Assembly: GCA_022562795.1 (NCBI GenBank)
Contig: JADFOP010000006.1
Coordinates: 1 to 64,000, forward strand
Length of the DNA stretch: 64,000 nt
Source of the DNA: Nitrospinota bacterium
GTDB taxonomy: Bacteria; JADFOP01
Direction of reading: 5' to 3'
Numbering within the stretch: the first letter of the stretch is position 1; the number at the start of each line of letters is the position of its first letter. The position numbers and the translations under genes are program-made. The notes under the pieces were generated by a model, which searched no databases, was not told the DNA's origin, and saw nothing but the letters and a program-made list of their open reading frames with translations. This document shows, piece by piece, positions 1-8,858 of the stretch.

Positions 1-247
1 CGTTGCCGTCGGTATCCTCCTCCTGGCGGACCAATTGGCCTTGCTCGTATATGAACCAGACATCCGTCCGGCCGTCCCGGTCCTTATCCATCTCTTGGCG
101 GACGACCTTGCCCGCCTTGTAGAAGAACTTGACGTTAGGGCGCGAGGCTTGGGCCTCTACCTGACCGCACAGGAGTAAGAAGGTAAGCGGCAAGGCCAGA
201 AATGGGATGGCTCGTTTGAGGAGGAAGCCCTCGCCGACTCGTCTCAT
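1..247 (-). CDS. Exported acidic-repeat protein, N-terminal part (cut by window edge)
   Basis: The ATG at 247 opens a frame that runs off the left edge of the window, so only 82 residues are visible. It starts with a basic signal peptide (MRRVGEGFLLKRAIP, then a leucine-rich core ending near VEAQA), so the product is exported. The mature part shows two copies of a unit of about 20 residues: an aromatic pair with Tyr, a G-x-[LV]-V-R-Q-E turn, then an Asp-rich D-x-D-x-D-G or D-T-D-G loop, as in KDRDGRTDVW. Such units occur in exported repeat proteins of deltaproteobacteria-like genomes and may bind Ca2+; that is inference. It lies 27 bases after the TonB/TolA-like gene and should be the last visible gene of that operon. 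Function unknown. Confidence 0.75.
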   Translation of the reverse strand, partial: MRRVGEGFLLKRAIPFLALPLTFLLLCGQVEAQASRPNVKFFYKAGKVVRQEMDKDRDGRTDVWFIYEQGQLVRQEEDTDGN

Positions 248-274
248 AGTCGCCTCGTATCCGTGTGTGCCGCC

Positions 275-2155
275 TCAGTTATACCTGAATCCGCCCACGA
301 TGATTAGCCGATTGGTATTAAATTCGCGTGGCAAGGGAAGAAATGGAGAAGCTCGGCGCATCGCTTCCGTTGCCCCTCTATTTAGGACAATATGCCGTGA
401 CGGCGTAATGATGTTCACCCGGGAAACCGACCCGTCCCGTTCAATGGAGAACTGGATGCTCACCTTGCCCCCCAAGCCGGGCTCGGCATCGTCGGGGTAG
501 CGCCAGACCTCCAGAATGCGACGCCTCACCGAATCTAGATACTCCTTGAAGCGAGGGTCTTCGCTGTTCAAGGGAACGGTGATCTCCTCTTGGAATTCGG
601 TCGGCGCAGACCCGATTGGGCCAAGCTCAGCGACCTCCTCGAATGAGATCGGTTGGGTCGGAGAGACGGGACCCACCTCTCTGCCCAGGCGGGCTTCCAC
701 ATCTTGGGCCGTACGCCGATCATCCACCGGACGCGAGCTGGCGCCGAGCGCCCGACTTGAGGCCACTCCCTTCGGCGCCAACGGGCTGGCCGACTCCGGT
801 GCCGCCTCGGAGACCACCGAAGCAACTCGGCCGAGCACCTGTGGGGAGGGGGCTTGGTTAGGCGGCAGGGGGGGAGCCGCCGTGGGCGTCGACAGGCGGT
901 CGCTCACTTGAAACTCCTCGGGAAATGCCTCCGATAAGCTTGCGACACGCCCTTCCGTATCTGGAAGGGTCAGCACTTTGCTCTCCAGCGTACTGGGCCG
1001 GGTCGCCTTTGGGGTTTGCCGCCGGACGGTCTCGACTACAGTTGTAACCTCAGGGATCGTCTCGGGCAGTATCACCGGCTTTGTAGGCGCGGTGACCCTC
1101 GCCACCGTCTCTTTCGGGAGACGGGAGGGAGCGGCCCTGGGACGAGCTGCTTCAAGCCTGGAAGGGGCCAGCTTGGGAATTTTCGGAGCAGTAGGGGCCC
1201 TGAGGACAGCACGAGTAGCCTTGGCGACTAGCACCTTCTTGGGAGTGACGTATCTCTTGGTTGGGGTTGGCTTCGCAACGGGCCTGGGGGCCGGCCTGGG
1301 CCCTCGGGCCTTAACGACTTTGGTCTTCCGCTTGGTGGTCTTCTGAGTATCGACCTTCTTTTTCGTTTTGTCAATTTTCTTGGCCGGGGGCGGGGTGTCC
1401 ATAATACGAACATAGACAGGGGGTTTCCTCTCGGCCCTTTGGAGCATGGAATAATGGATAAGCGGCAGAAAGATGAGCAGGTGGACGATCGTGGATATGA
1501 ACACGTAGCCTCGGACCTCCGGGCGGCGGGCGAGGAGGTCTTGCTCTGTGAAAATTAAATGATCGGGCTCATAATCGGGAATGGAGGGTTTCTTCAGACG
1601 CTTGACTTGCGACTGGATGAGAGCCGTTACGCTCCCCCAGGCCCTTCCCCCCAGTTCTTGGATAACCCCAATTACCGTTGGGGCTTTTCGGAGCTTGAAG
1701 TCAGTAATCCCGCCTTTACTGGGATGAATCTTCGAAGGTTCCCTTGCGGCTGATGCTGCAGGACGGGGGAGTGGCTCGGCCTCCGATGGGGGTTGAGAAG
1801 TTTGTGGGGGCCTCTCTGCGGTGATAGGGGGAGCTGGGGTTTCCTGTGCTGGTTCAGGTTGTAGTTCTACTTTTGGTTCCGGTTCTGCCTCTACCCGCCC
1901 CTGCGGTTTCCTATCGAGAATGGGGTGTTTCTTGGGGCGCTTTAATCGCGGTTTGCTGAAGCCTGCTATGCCTTCCCAAGCCTTTCGCCCCAACTCCTGC
2001 AAGGCCCCAATTAGCGTTGGGAGTTTCCGGGGCTGGAGGTCGGCCACCTCCCTTTTGCTGGGACTCTCCGGGGAGAGTCTGGGAGGGAATGCCCTCGACC
2101 CTTCCCCCCGTGGAGCCGGCTCTTTTTCTCTGTTTGAATGAATGTTTTCAGCCAT
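275..2155 (-). CDS. TonB/TolA-family energy-transducing protein with duplicated N-terminal segment
   Basis: 626 residues. A long cytoplasmic region comes first, then one membrane segment at about 216-236 (YVFISTIVHLLIFLPLIHY), a very Pro/Ala/Lys-rich periplasmic spacer, and a C-terminal TonB/TolA-type domain at about 530-626 (DPRFKEYLDSVRRRILEVW, later KVSIQFSIERDGSVSRVNI). Proteins of this plan carry proton-motive-force energy from ExbBD/TolQR to the outer membrane, but no exbB/exbD or tolQ/tolR gene is visible here. An N-terminal extension of about 200 residues ahead of the membrane helix is unusual. It contains two diverged copies of one motif at about 39-81 and 152-194 (LRKxPTxIGxxQELGxxAW, then a Lys/Arg-rich tail). 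The gene sits in an operon with two upstream exported proteins. TonB versus TolA cannot be decided from sequence alone. Confidence 0.85.
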   Translation of the reverse strand: MAENIHSNREKEPAPRGEGSRAFPPRLSPESPSKREVADLQPRKLPTLIGALQELGRKAWEGIAGFSKPRLKRPKKHPILDRKPQGRVEAEPEPKVELQPEPAQETPAPPITAERPPQTSQPPSEAEPLPRPAASAAREPSKIHPSKGGITDFKLRKAPTVIGVIQELGGRAWGSVTALIQSQVKRLKKPSIPDYEPDHLIFTEQDLLARRPEVRGYVFISTIVHLLIFLPLIHYSMLQRAERKPPVYVRIMDTPPPAKKIDKTKKKVDTQKTTKRKTKVVKARGPRPAPRPVAKPTPTKRYVTPKKVLVAKATRAVLRAPTAPKIPKLAPSRLEAARPRAAPSRLPKETVARVTAPTKPVILPETIPEVTTVVETVRRQTPKATRPSTLESKVLTLPDTEGRVASLSEAFPEEFQVSDRLSTPTAAPPLPPNQAPSPQVLGRVASVVSEAAPESASPLAPKGVASSRALGASSRPVDDRRTAQDVEARLGREVGPVSPTQPISFEEVAELGPIGSAPTEFQEEITVPLNSEDPRFKEYLDSVRRRILEVWRYPDDAEPGLGGKVSIQFSIERDGSVSRVNIITPSRHIVLNRGATEAMRRASPFLPLPREFNTNRLIIVGGFRYN

Positions 2156-2287
2156 TGCCCTTAAAGATGGGAAGATGCCTAACCTGTTTCGGATTCCCGG
2201 AGGTAAGACCCGCGACTAAGACATCTATCGCAAATTCCATCTACGTCCACCCTCAATCCCAGATCCATGCAGCAGCAGTCTAACGAC

Positions 2288-2767
2288 TTATTTCGTACGA
2301 AGTTGATAGTGTCCCTCAATGACCTTATCGCCTTCCCGATGGTGGGGAGTCCAGATGTACTCGCGAATGATGCCCCGGCTATTGGTGGCCCCTTTGGCCT
2401 TGGGCGTTACCTGGTTATTGGGTCCCTTAGCCGCCTTAGCACTACTAGTTTTCTTAGACCCCAAAGCATTGCCCTTTTCGACCTCGATCCCCTCGGCCCT
2501 AACCCGCTCTCTAAGTACATTGAACTTCAGCTCGAGAATATCCCGTTTTCGCTTTTCCTCACGAATAGCCCGCTTGAGCGTGGATGTTTCATCGGCTGGG
2601 TCCTCGGTCCCTGAAGGCTGATTTGGGCTGTCCGGTCTCACAACGACGGTCTCTTGAGAGCGAGGCTCCCTCTCTACAAATGACGCATCAGCGGCGAGGG
2701 CTTGAGCAAAACCTCCGGCAATCCAACATACCATGACAACGCCTAAGGTGAATGTTCGGCCCAGCAC
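2288..2767 (-). CDS. Small exported hypothetical protein
   Basis: 159 residues, not recognised. The N-terminus is a clear signal peptide (MLGRTFTLGVVMVCWIAGGFAQALA) with a likely signal peptidase I site after ALA. Then comes a low-complexity acidic/Pro stretch, a charged helix at about 62-95 (LKRAIREEKRKRDILELKF) that could form a coiled coil, a Lys/Ala-rich linker, and a conserved-looking C-terminal block RGIIREYIWTPHHREGDKV. It lies 27 bases after the glycine-zipper lipoprotein gene and 132 bases before the TonB/TolA-like gene on the same strand, so it is probably co-transcribed and works in the periplasm or envelope. No enzymatic motif is visible. Confidence 0.7.
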   Translation of the reverse strand: MLGRTFTLGVVMVCWIAGGFAQALAADASFVEREPRSQETVVVRPDSPNQPSGTEDPADETSTLKRAIREEKRKRDILELKFNVLRERVRAEGIEVEKGNALGSKKTSSAKAAKGPNNQVTPKAKGATNSRGIIREYIWTPHHREGDKVIEGHYQLRTK

Positions 2768-2794
2768 CTCAATGGGCCTCCTGGCCTTTCCCTA

Positions 2795-3544
2795 TCACCA
2801 CCTCGTTAAACCAAGCTGCCGTTCCAGCTCAGCCCGCTCCTCCTCCAGATCCTTGATTTCCCTCTCTAACAACCCTTGGAGGTTGACATTTTCGATGCGC
2901 CTCGCGAGGTCAAATTCCTCTTTTTTGTCCCTTATCTCCCGCTCCACCACCTTTAGGCGTTCTTGCTTCTCGAATGTGGAAAGGGCTGCGATCCGTGTGC
3001 TGAGCTCTGGCGATGTAAGGGATGGGTAGGCGGCAGTGCCCTGGCGTTGGGCTCTCAAGCTGGCTAGCTCCTGCTCGAGCCTCCTCTGCTGCTCCCGTTG
3101 CCGTGCGAGCTCCTCCTCCAACCTGCGTTGGCGCTGTCGCTCACGTTCCATTTGGAGCTGCTGCTCCCTACTCACCTGCGGAGCCCTTAAGGTGGGGCTT
3201 GACGTGCCTCCATAGGTGCCGCTTCCATAGGTGCCGCCTCCATAGGTGCCGAGTTGCTGCTGCCGGTAGCGCTCCTGTTCGGAGAGCCTTCGCTGCTTGG
3301 CGGCCTCGGATTCTATGGCCTGGCCCAAAAGCGCACCGCTTAGGGCACCGATTCCAGTGCCGATAAGCGCCCCAGTCCCAGCATGGCCCGAAGCGCTCCC
3401 GATGAGTGCCCCCGCGCCAGCTCCGAGGGCGGCGCCTCCCAACGTCGTCTTTTCAGTCGTGGTGAACTCTCGCCCCGCGCATCCTGTCGCAAGCAGCAAT
3501 GCGCCGATGGCCAATAACACAATTACTCGATTCTTCTCTTTCAT
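2795..3544 (-). CDS. Glycine-zipper outer-membrane lipoprotein with coiled coil
   Basis: 249 residues. The lipoprotein signal ends in the lipobox LATGC (Cys22). A glycine-zipper block follows (GGAALGAGAGALIGSASGHAG and GALIGTGIGALSGALLG, about 36-75), of the YMGG/OmpA-like Gly-zipper type that inserts into or spans membranes. Next is a Gly/Tyr-rich linker with GTYGGGTYGSGTYGG repeats, then a long Gln/Arg/Glu coiled coil to the C-terminus. The upstream GGGAGG Shine-Dalgarno sequence ends 7-8 bases before the ATG. It is the first gene of the leftward operon and lies about 75 bases downstream of a good sigma70 promoter. Exact function unknown; a structural envelope role is likely. Confidence 0.8.
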   Translation of the reverse strand: MKEKNRVIVLLAIGALLLATGCAGREFTTTEKTTLGGAALGAGAGALIGSASGHAGTGALIGTGIGALSGALLGQAIESEAAKQRRLSEQERYRQQQLGTYGGGTYGSGTYGGTSSPTLRAPQVSREQQLQMERERQRQRRLEEELARQREQQRRLEQELASLRAQRQGTAAYPSLTSPELSTRIAALSTFEKQERLKVVEREIRDKKEEFDLARRIENVNLQGLLEREIKDLEEERAELERQLGLTRW

Positions 3545-3620
3545 GGTTCAAGTCCTCCCGGCGTGTGCTTGTTGGGGAGCGCTTTCATAATCAATGTGGC
3601 CCTGCGCCCGCCTTTTAGTT

Positions 3621-3649
3621 ATCCTATGGCCTTGTCGAGATTATGTCAA
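3621..3649 (-). promoter_or_regulatory. Sigma70-type promoter of the envelope operon
   Basis: On the minus strand the -35 box TTGACA (3649-3644) is followed by a 17-base spacer and the -10 box TAGGAT (3626-3621). It points to the glycine-zipper lipoprotein gene whose ATG is at 3544, leaving a leader of about 70 bases. Confidence 0.7.
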
Positions 3650-3941
3650 GATTATTCAAGCCCGCCTCCTTTTTAAAACAGACAATATATCAATAAGTTA
3701 TCATATCTATCCCGGGTGCAGTAATTGGGGGTTCACCCATTCTGCACACCTATTAGACGCAGAGGCTATCCAGTAGGTTGCACCTGTACGGCGAAGATGG
3801 GCAATGATAGGCTTTAATTGCCACGTGCCGAATTGCTCTACATAGGATTAATGCCCCTTCCCAGGATGACGCCGTTCTTGTTCTCGGTAAACCAGACTAT
3901 TCCATTTTAAATTGTCGAGTTCTTGGCTATCAACTTTTCCA

Positions 3942-3970
3942 TTGACATTATCTCCAGGGGCCGGTATAAA
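3942..3970 (+). promoter_or_regulatory. Sigma70-type promoter of the AsmA-family gene
   Basis: TTGACA (3942-3947), a 17-base spacer, and TATAAA (3965-3970) make a near-consensus vegetative promoter pointing at the ATG at 4092. The transcript would have a leader of about 115 bases in which I see no known riboswitch. Confidence 0.7.
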
Positions 3971-4091
3971 GATGTGGGGGTAATACTTTAGAGAATAATT
4001 CTTCGCGCCTGCACCTCTGATCTGGGGATCCGCGGGGTTAAGCTGCACCGACCTTTCAACATCGAGAGTTCGACACGAAACGTGGGAGTTT

Positions 4092-7000
4092 ATGCGGCTC
4101 TTTAAAAAAACCCTCATTCTGGCAGGCGCCTTCATCGCTATCCTTGTCGTCGTGGTAGCAGCGACGGCGTTTTTGGTTTCAGATATTGACCGCTACAAGC
4201 CGGCCATAGAGGCGCGCCTATCGGAAGCCACCGGGATGGAGGTAACCATCGCCCACATCCGCTTCGGTATCCTCCGAGGCGTTGCCTTTGAAGGCCACGA
4301 CGTCATAATCAAGAACCCCCAGCATCCGAAATCCTACCTTACAATAAAAAAGCTGAGTTTAGCCCTAAAGACCATGCCTTTACTAAGCAAACAGGTTATC
4401 GTAAAACGCCTCCGATTGGATAGGCCTGTCCTGCATGTGTCCACTGGCCCGGACCCCCAGGAGGTAGAGATCAAATCGTTGTTCACGAAGATTCTTGGAC
4501 TAGCTTCTCAGGCGGCTGAGCATGGGTTTTACTTCGAAGCTCGATCGGCGACGATTAAAGGTGGAGAGGTTCTCTTCTACGACGCTGAGGGTCAAGAAAC
4601 CGTCCTGGCCCACTTTAGGGACCTGGCAGTTAAGCTCTCAGGCCTCAAGACAATGGCTCCCACCCGGTACGCCCTATCCGGCCGACTCCTCTATAAGGAC
4701 AACTCAATGTCCTTCAACCTAAACGGGGTGACCAACGACTTGCCAGTCCGGTTTGACCCTGCCCTTGTATCAGTTGAAGGGACGGGTAGTATTCAGAATG
4801 TTCCAGGCCGATTGGTCAAAAGCTACTTGATGCCCCACGGGCCGGTGCAGGCCTTGGAGGGAACGTTCGACATCAGTACTACTTATCGAGGTAACCTGGG
4901 AGGCGGCATTGACGCAGAGGGCTACTGTCATTTTACCTCGCTCTACATCGATTATCCAAAGCTGTTCAAGGCCCCTCTTAAAGCCGACCAGGGGATTATC
5001 AACTACGCCCTAACCTTTAAGGATGATGACCTGAATGTCCATCGCTTCGAGATTGACTCTGAAGATGTAGCATTCAGGGGTTCTTTTTCCATTAACGATA
5101 TCACCTCCGGCAACGCCAAGTTCGCTGGCGAACTTTCCACCACTGCTATGTTGGCCAAGGACATCGTCCAGCTCCTTCCTTCCGGCTCCTCCCCAGAGGT
5201 AAAGGAGCTGGTCAAAGCCATGAATCCATCTGGCCAGATGGAAGTAAAACGCCTGGAGGTCAGTGGCCCCTTCCAAACCCTTCAAAGCGACAAGGAAATC
5301 GGTCCTATTGTGACTGCATCGGCCGACTTCGTGCTGAGGAATCTCGGCCTGACCTTCGGCCCCGACATGCCTCCCTTCAAAGACTGGATGGGGGAGATCA
5401 GTTACAACGGCCGAAAGGTCACCTTCCATGGGGTGGGGGGCCGTGTCGGTGAAGGGAGCCAGGTCGAGTCCCTGAACGGCACTATCCTAGATATAGCCAC
5501 GGAAAATCCCGTAGCCGACCTGACGATTGTAACCCGTCTTAAGGCGGGCGATTTTCGTAATCACATCCAAAGGTGGTTGAACAAAGAGTCCCCAATATTG
5601 TCAGAAGGGATCATCGTGGAAGGAGTCATGCACACCGACCTCTCCGTGGTCGGCCCCCTCAAGAGCCCGTCCAATCTGAACATCTCAGGAACTATCACCC
5701 TTGAGCGCATCTCAATCACCAATCCCTCTTCTGGGCTTAGCTTGCAGAATATTTCGGGAGTTCTAAGGGTAAAGCCAGACCGTATCGAGGTTGAAAATTT
5801 TACCATTTTTTACGGAGACCGCCCGATTCGCATCACTGGCAGTGTTCACAGCTATATGGAAGATGTTGTCAAGTTCAACGATATGACCGTTGACCTGGGT
5901 GAGGGGCTCCCGACTATAGAGAGCTTGCATGGTAGTCTCGACAAGCTCCAGCATTCGGTGGTTTTTGAGACCGACAAGCCCATAGCGTACCGCGATGGGC
6001 TCATGGAGGCCGTCCATGCCCGGATTTCCGACCTTAACACGGCCCCCCGTTTCGATCTCTACTTTAGGGGCGAGCTTCCCGCAAGCCAGGTATTTCAGCT
6101 GGCCACCTTGCTTTCCGTCTCCGATGAGCAGCGAAATCCCCTTCTTGAATCGCTTAGCGAAGCCTCGGGGAGAGTCGACCTGGCCCTCAACGCCTCTGGC
6201 CATCTGAGAAGCCTGCAGACCGAAACGACCTGGGCGGCACAGCTTTCCTTCGAGCAGATGACTTTCCCCCAGACACATCCTCTGGGCCGTATACGTTCCC
6301 TTTCGGGCATGCTCAATTTGACCCCCGACCTCCTTTCCATCATTACACTATCCGCCGCCATCGGGAAATCAGAAGTAACCCTCCACGGCTCAATCCAAGA
6401 CTACCTGGCCGACGAGCCCCTCGTCTCCTCCCTTACCGTGGAGTCATCGGGCCTCGAAATGGCCGATGCCCTAAGCCTTTTTGACTATCCCAAGGAGGAT
6501 TACGATGCAAGGGGCATCTTGACCGGTCACATCACTGCCTCGGGCCCTCTGCTCACTAGGCCCGATGCCACACGCTTTGACGGTTTGGTCAACCTCGCCA
6601 AGGGCTACCTCAACTTCGATCAAGTCCCTCCCCTTGAAGCCCTATCAGCTAAAATGAAATTTAAACAGGGCGAGGTGGTGCTCGAAGAGGCACGTTTCTT
6701 ATTCTTGGGCTCCCCGACCTCAGTCTCAGCCAACTTCAAGGGGTTTCGCAATCCCGTTATAACGGCACGCGCTCGCTTCGAGCATCTCGATTTAGACCGT
6801 TTGGCCCCGCCGCCGCTCGAGGGACAAAGCCCATGGCTACGGCTTTTCGACCGTGCCTTGGTCTTAAGCGAGCGCTCCCTCGATAATGACTTTTTACGCC
6901 GTTCCGCATTGAACCTCGAACTGGTGGTTGAGCGGGGCACCTTCCAGTCATCTACCTTCGGACCCCTAGCGAGCAAGGCGGTGCTCAAGAATCAAAGACT

Positions 7001-7790
7001 GACGGTGGAGCAGGTTGAAATCAACACAGCCCTTGGATTTATGAAAGGCGAGGGGTATTTGAATTTTTCCGGAACCGAGCCGACGATATTCGGCCTGAGA
7101 GGCGCGCTTCTTGATGCCGATGCGAAACGGATCGCTGAGACCTGGGGGCCTGACTGGGACGTGGTCACAGGGACTCTCAATGCAAGCACCAGCGTGCAGT
7201 GCTACGAGGAAGGATTAGACAGGGGCCTGTTGGGGTGCGTCCATGGCCATCTCTTGGTCCGACTGAATGACGGATACGTCCGAAAGACGGGTGTCATCGA
7301 GCCGTTGGCCGAGAAGCTCCAGTTTTCTAAGAGCTTCAAGCGGACCAGACGAGATACGGTGCCGGTCTTGCGCTATAAAACCATATTAGGAGACTTCGTC
7401 CTAAACGAGGGGCTACTTACCACCAACAATTTCGCCATTAATGGCTCAAAGATTAAGATTGCGACCGACGGCCAAGTCAACCTGTTCCACGACACTATGG
7501 ACCTCAAGGTGAGCGTATTGACCTACAACGCTATAAACCAAATCGTCCACAATATTCCAATCCTTAATCTCTTCGCAGAGGACAATAAAAGCCTCGTTGC
7601 GAGCTACTATGAGGTATCGGGCGGTGTTGGAGAGCCCCAGGTAATCTCCATTCCCAACAAGTCGATGGAAATGACACTCATCCGAACTTTCCATAAAATC
7701 TTCAAAGTGCCCCAGCGCATTATCATGGCGCCGATCGACCTTTTTAATCATCTCCCACCTCTAGGGAAGTCTTCCACCCGTTCTGATTAA
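4092..7790 (+). CDS. AsmA-family inner-membrane-anchored giant protein
   Basis: 1232 residues. The N-terminus is KK followed by one membrane helix (about 7-30, LILAGAFIAILVVVVAATAFLV), then DIDRYKPAIEARLSEATGMEV, the typical opening of AsmA-like proteins. The rest is long beta-rich periplasmic sequence. The C-terminal part (about 1095-1215: LNEGLLTTNNFAINGSKIKI, later GGVGEPQVI) matches the AsmA C-terminal domain. AsmA/YhdP/TamB-like proteins are thought to bridge inner and outer membrane and move phospholipid or help outer-membrane assembly; which member this is cannot be told from sequence. GGGAG ends a few bases before the ATG. It is transcribed alone and faces the enoyl-CoA hydratase gene across a 138-base gap that shows no obvious terminator hairpin. 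Confidence 0.85.
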   Translation: MRLFKKTLILAGAFIAILVVVVAATAFLVSDIDRYKPAIEARLSEATGMEVTIAHIRFGILRGVAFEGHDVIIKNPQHPKSYLTIKKLSLALKTMPLLSKQVIVKRLRLDRPVLHVSTGPDPQEVEIKSLFTKILGLASQAAEHGFYFEARSATIKGGEVLFYDAEGQETVLAHFRDLAVKLSGLKTMAPTRYALSGRLLYKDNSMSFNLNGVTNDLPVRFDPALVSVEGTGSIQNVPGRLVKSYLMPHGPVQALEGTFDISTTYRGNLGGGIDAEGYCHFTSLYIDYPKLFKAPLKADQGIINYALTFKDDDLNVHRFEIDSEDVAFRGSFSINDITSGNAKFAGELSTTAMLAKDIVQLLPSGSSPEVKELVKAMNPSGQMEVKRLEVSGPFQTLQSDKEIGPIVTASADFVLRNLGLTFGPDMPPFKDWMGEISYNGRKVTFHGVGGRVGEGSQVESLNGTILDIATENPVADLTIVTRLKAGDFRNHIQRWLNKESPILSEGIIVEGVMHTDLSVVGPLKSPSNLNISGTITLERISITNPSSGLSLQNISGVLRVKPDRIEVENFTIFYGDRPIRITGSVHSYMEDVVKFNDMTVDLGEGLPTIESLHGSLDKLQHSVVFETDKPIAYRDGLMEAVHARISDLNTAPRFDLYFRGELPASQVFQLATLLSVSDEQRNPLLESLSEASGRVDLALNASGHLRSLQTETTWAAQLSFEQMTFPQTHPLGRIRSLSGMLNLTPDLLSIITLSAAIGKSEVTLHGSIQDYLADEPLVSSLTVESSGLEMADALSLFDYPKEDYDARGILTGHITASGPLLTRPDATRFDGLVNLAKGYLNFDQVPPLEALSAKMKFKQGEVVLEEARFLFLGSPTSVSANFKGFRNPVITARARFEHLDLDRLAPPPLEGQSPWLRLFDRALVLSERSLDNDFLRRSALNLELVVERGTFQSSTFGPLASKAVLKNQRLTVEQVEINTALGFMKGEGYLNFSGTEPTIFGLRGALLDADAKRIAETWGPDWDVVTGTLNASTSVQCYEEGLDRGLLGCVHGHLLVRLNDGYVRKTGVIEPLAEKLQFSKSFKRTRRDTVPVLRYKTILGDFVLNEGLLTTNNFAINGSKIKIATDGQVNLFHDTMDLKVSVLTYNAINQIVHNIPILNLFAEDNKSLVASYYEVSGGVGEPQVISIPNKSMEMTLIRTFHKIFKVPQRIIMAPIDLFNHLPPLGKSSTRSD

Positions 7791-7928
7791 TCTTAAAGAG
7801 CCTCACCCGGTGTAACCTCATAATAATCTGTTGTATACATCCCAATAATTAATGCATTACTTTATGTTATGTTTGCTGGGGCCAGGGCTACAGTACCCTC
7901 GGTAACCTCTGTCTAACCAAGTATCAAC

Positions 7929-8723
7929 TCATGCTCCGGTGAACTTGGGTTTACGTTTCTCGAGGAAGGCGCCAATCCCTTCGTGGATGTCATTGGTGGC
8001 CGCCGTCTGGGCGAATAGGCTGGCCTCAAGATTGAGCCCTTCGTCCACCGTCATGTTGAGCCCCCTGGTTACGCCCTCAAGGCTGGTGCGGACTGCCACG
8101 GGGGGCTTCTCGGCTATCGTCGCGGCGAGCTTTCTCGCTTCTTCCAGGAGGGAGTCGGGCGGGACGACGGCGTTTACGAGACCGATTTCCAAGGCCTCCT
8201 GGGCGGAAATCATCTCCCCGGTGAGAATCATCTTCAAGGCCCTTTTACGACCCACGAGACGCGCCAGGCGCTGGGTGCCGCCGAAACAGGGCGGGAAGCC
8301 GAGGTTGACCTCTGGCTGGCCGAAGCGGGCCGTCTCGCTTGCGATCGCCAGGGGCACGGCTTCGGTCATCTCGCAGCCCGCACCCAGGGCGTAGCCGTTA
8401 ACTGCCGCTATGATGGGCTTAGGGAAGCGCTCCATCCTGCTCAGGAGGCCCTGCCCTCTTCGGACGAACTCTCTGAGCGCCGGCTCGACCCCGGCCTTGA
8501 CGCTCTCGTAAAACTCACCAATATCCCCCCCGGCGATAAAGGCTTTATCACCGGCTCCCGTTATGATGAGCACCCGGACCTCTGGGTCGGCCTCGATCCG
8601 ATCGAGAAGTGCTGTGAGCTCATCCATGGTGGCATACGTCATGGCGTTCATCTTTTCGGGCCGGTTGATGGTAATGAGTCCGACTCCATCGGCGGCCTCG
8701 TAGAGCAAGGTTTCGGTAGTCAT
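7929..8723 (-). CDS. Enoyl-CoA hydratase/isomerase family protein
   Basis: 264 residues, the usual crotonase length. The oxyanion-hole segments are present (FIAGGDI, 62-68, and NGYALGAG, 109-116). Both catalytic glutamates of true hydratases appear to be kept: Glu118 in GCEM and Glu138 in GQPEVNLG. Two usual patterns differ: EAVPLAIAS replaces the common ACDIxIAS, and PPCFGGTQ replaces IPGFGGTQ, so substrate range may differ. The expected reaction is hydration of 2-trans-enoyl-CoA in fatty-acid or amino-acid breakdown. A strong AGGAGG lies 6 bases before the ATG. The gene stands alone, with 135 bases between it and the end of the M16 peptidase gene upstream. Confidence 0.9.
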   Translation of the reverse strand: MTTETLLYEAADGVGLITINRPEKMNAMTYATMDELTALLDRIEADPEVRVLIITGAGDKAFIAGGDIGEFYESVKAGVEPALREFVRRGQGLLSRMERFPKPIIAAVNGYALGAGCEMTEAVPLAIASETARFGQPEVNLGFPPCFGGTQRLARLVGRKRALKMILTGEMISAQEALEIGLVNAVVPPDSLLEEARKLAATIAEKPPVAVRTSLEGVTRGLNMTVDEGLNLEASLFAQTAATNDIHEGIGAFLEKRKPKFTGA

Positions 8724-8858
8724 AATGGCCTCCTCTTTCTCGTTAGAACACGATTAATTAGTTTAAGACTTCCAAGGTATCAAACATTTCATAGGAGCCC
8801 CAGGGGCCGGCCGGGTCCCTTTCGAAAGCGCATGTGTAATGGAGAATGGCTGCTCGGT

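Larger units (their letters stand above)
3545..4091. other. 547-base divergent intergenic region
   Basis: No convincing gene here. The segment is more AT-rich than its surroundings and separates the leftward envelope operon from the rightward AsmA-family gene. It holds one good promoter for each direction (annotated separately). Between them, about 3650-3940, I see AT-rich sequence with no clear hairpin or repeat. A 95-codon frame on the minus strand (3848-4135) overlaps both the rightward promoter and the AsmA start and is treated as spurious. Confidence 0.6.

Noticed and set aside
3848-4135. 95-codon frame on the minus strand, partly protein-like (PHIFIPAPGDNVNGKVD)
   Set aside because: It overlaps the start of the AsmA-family gene and a near-consensus rightward promoter, has no ribosome site, and shows no recognised domain. 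Kept only as a possible remnant.
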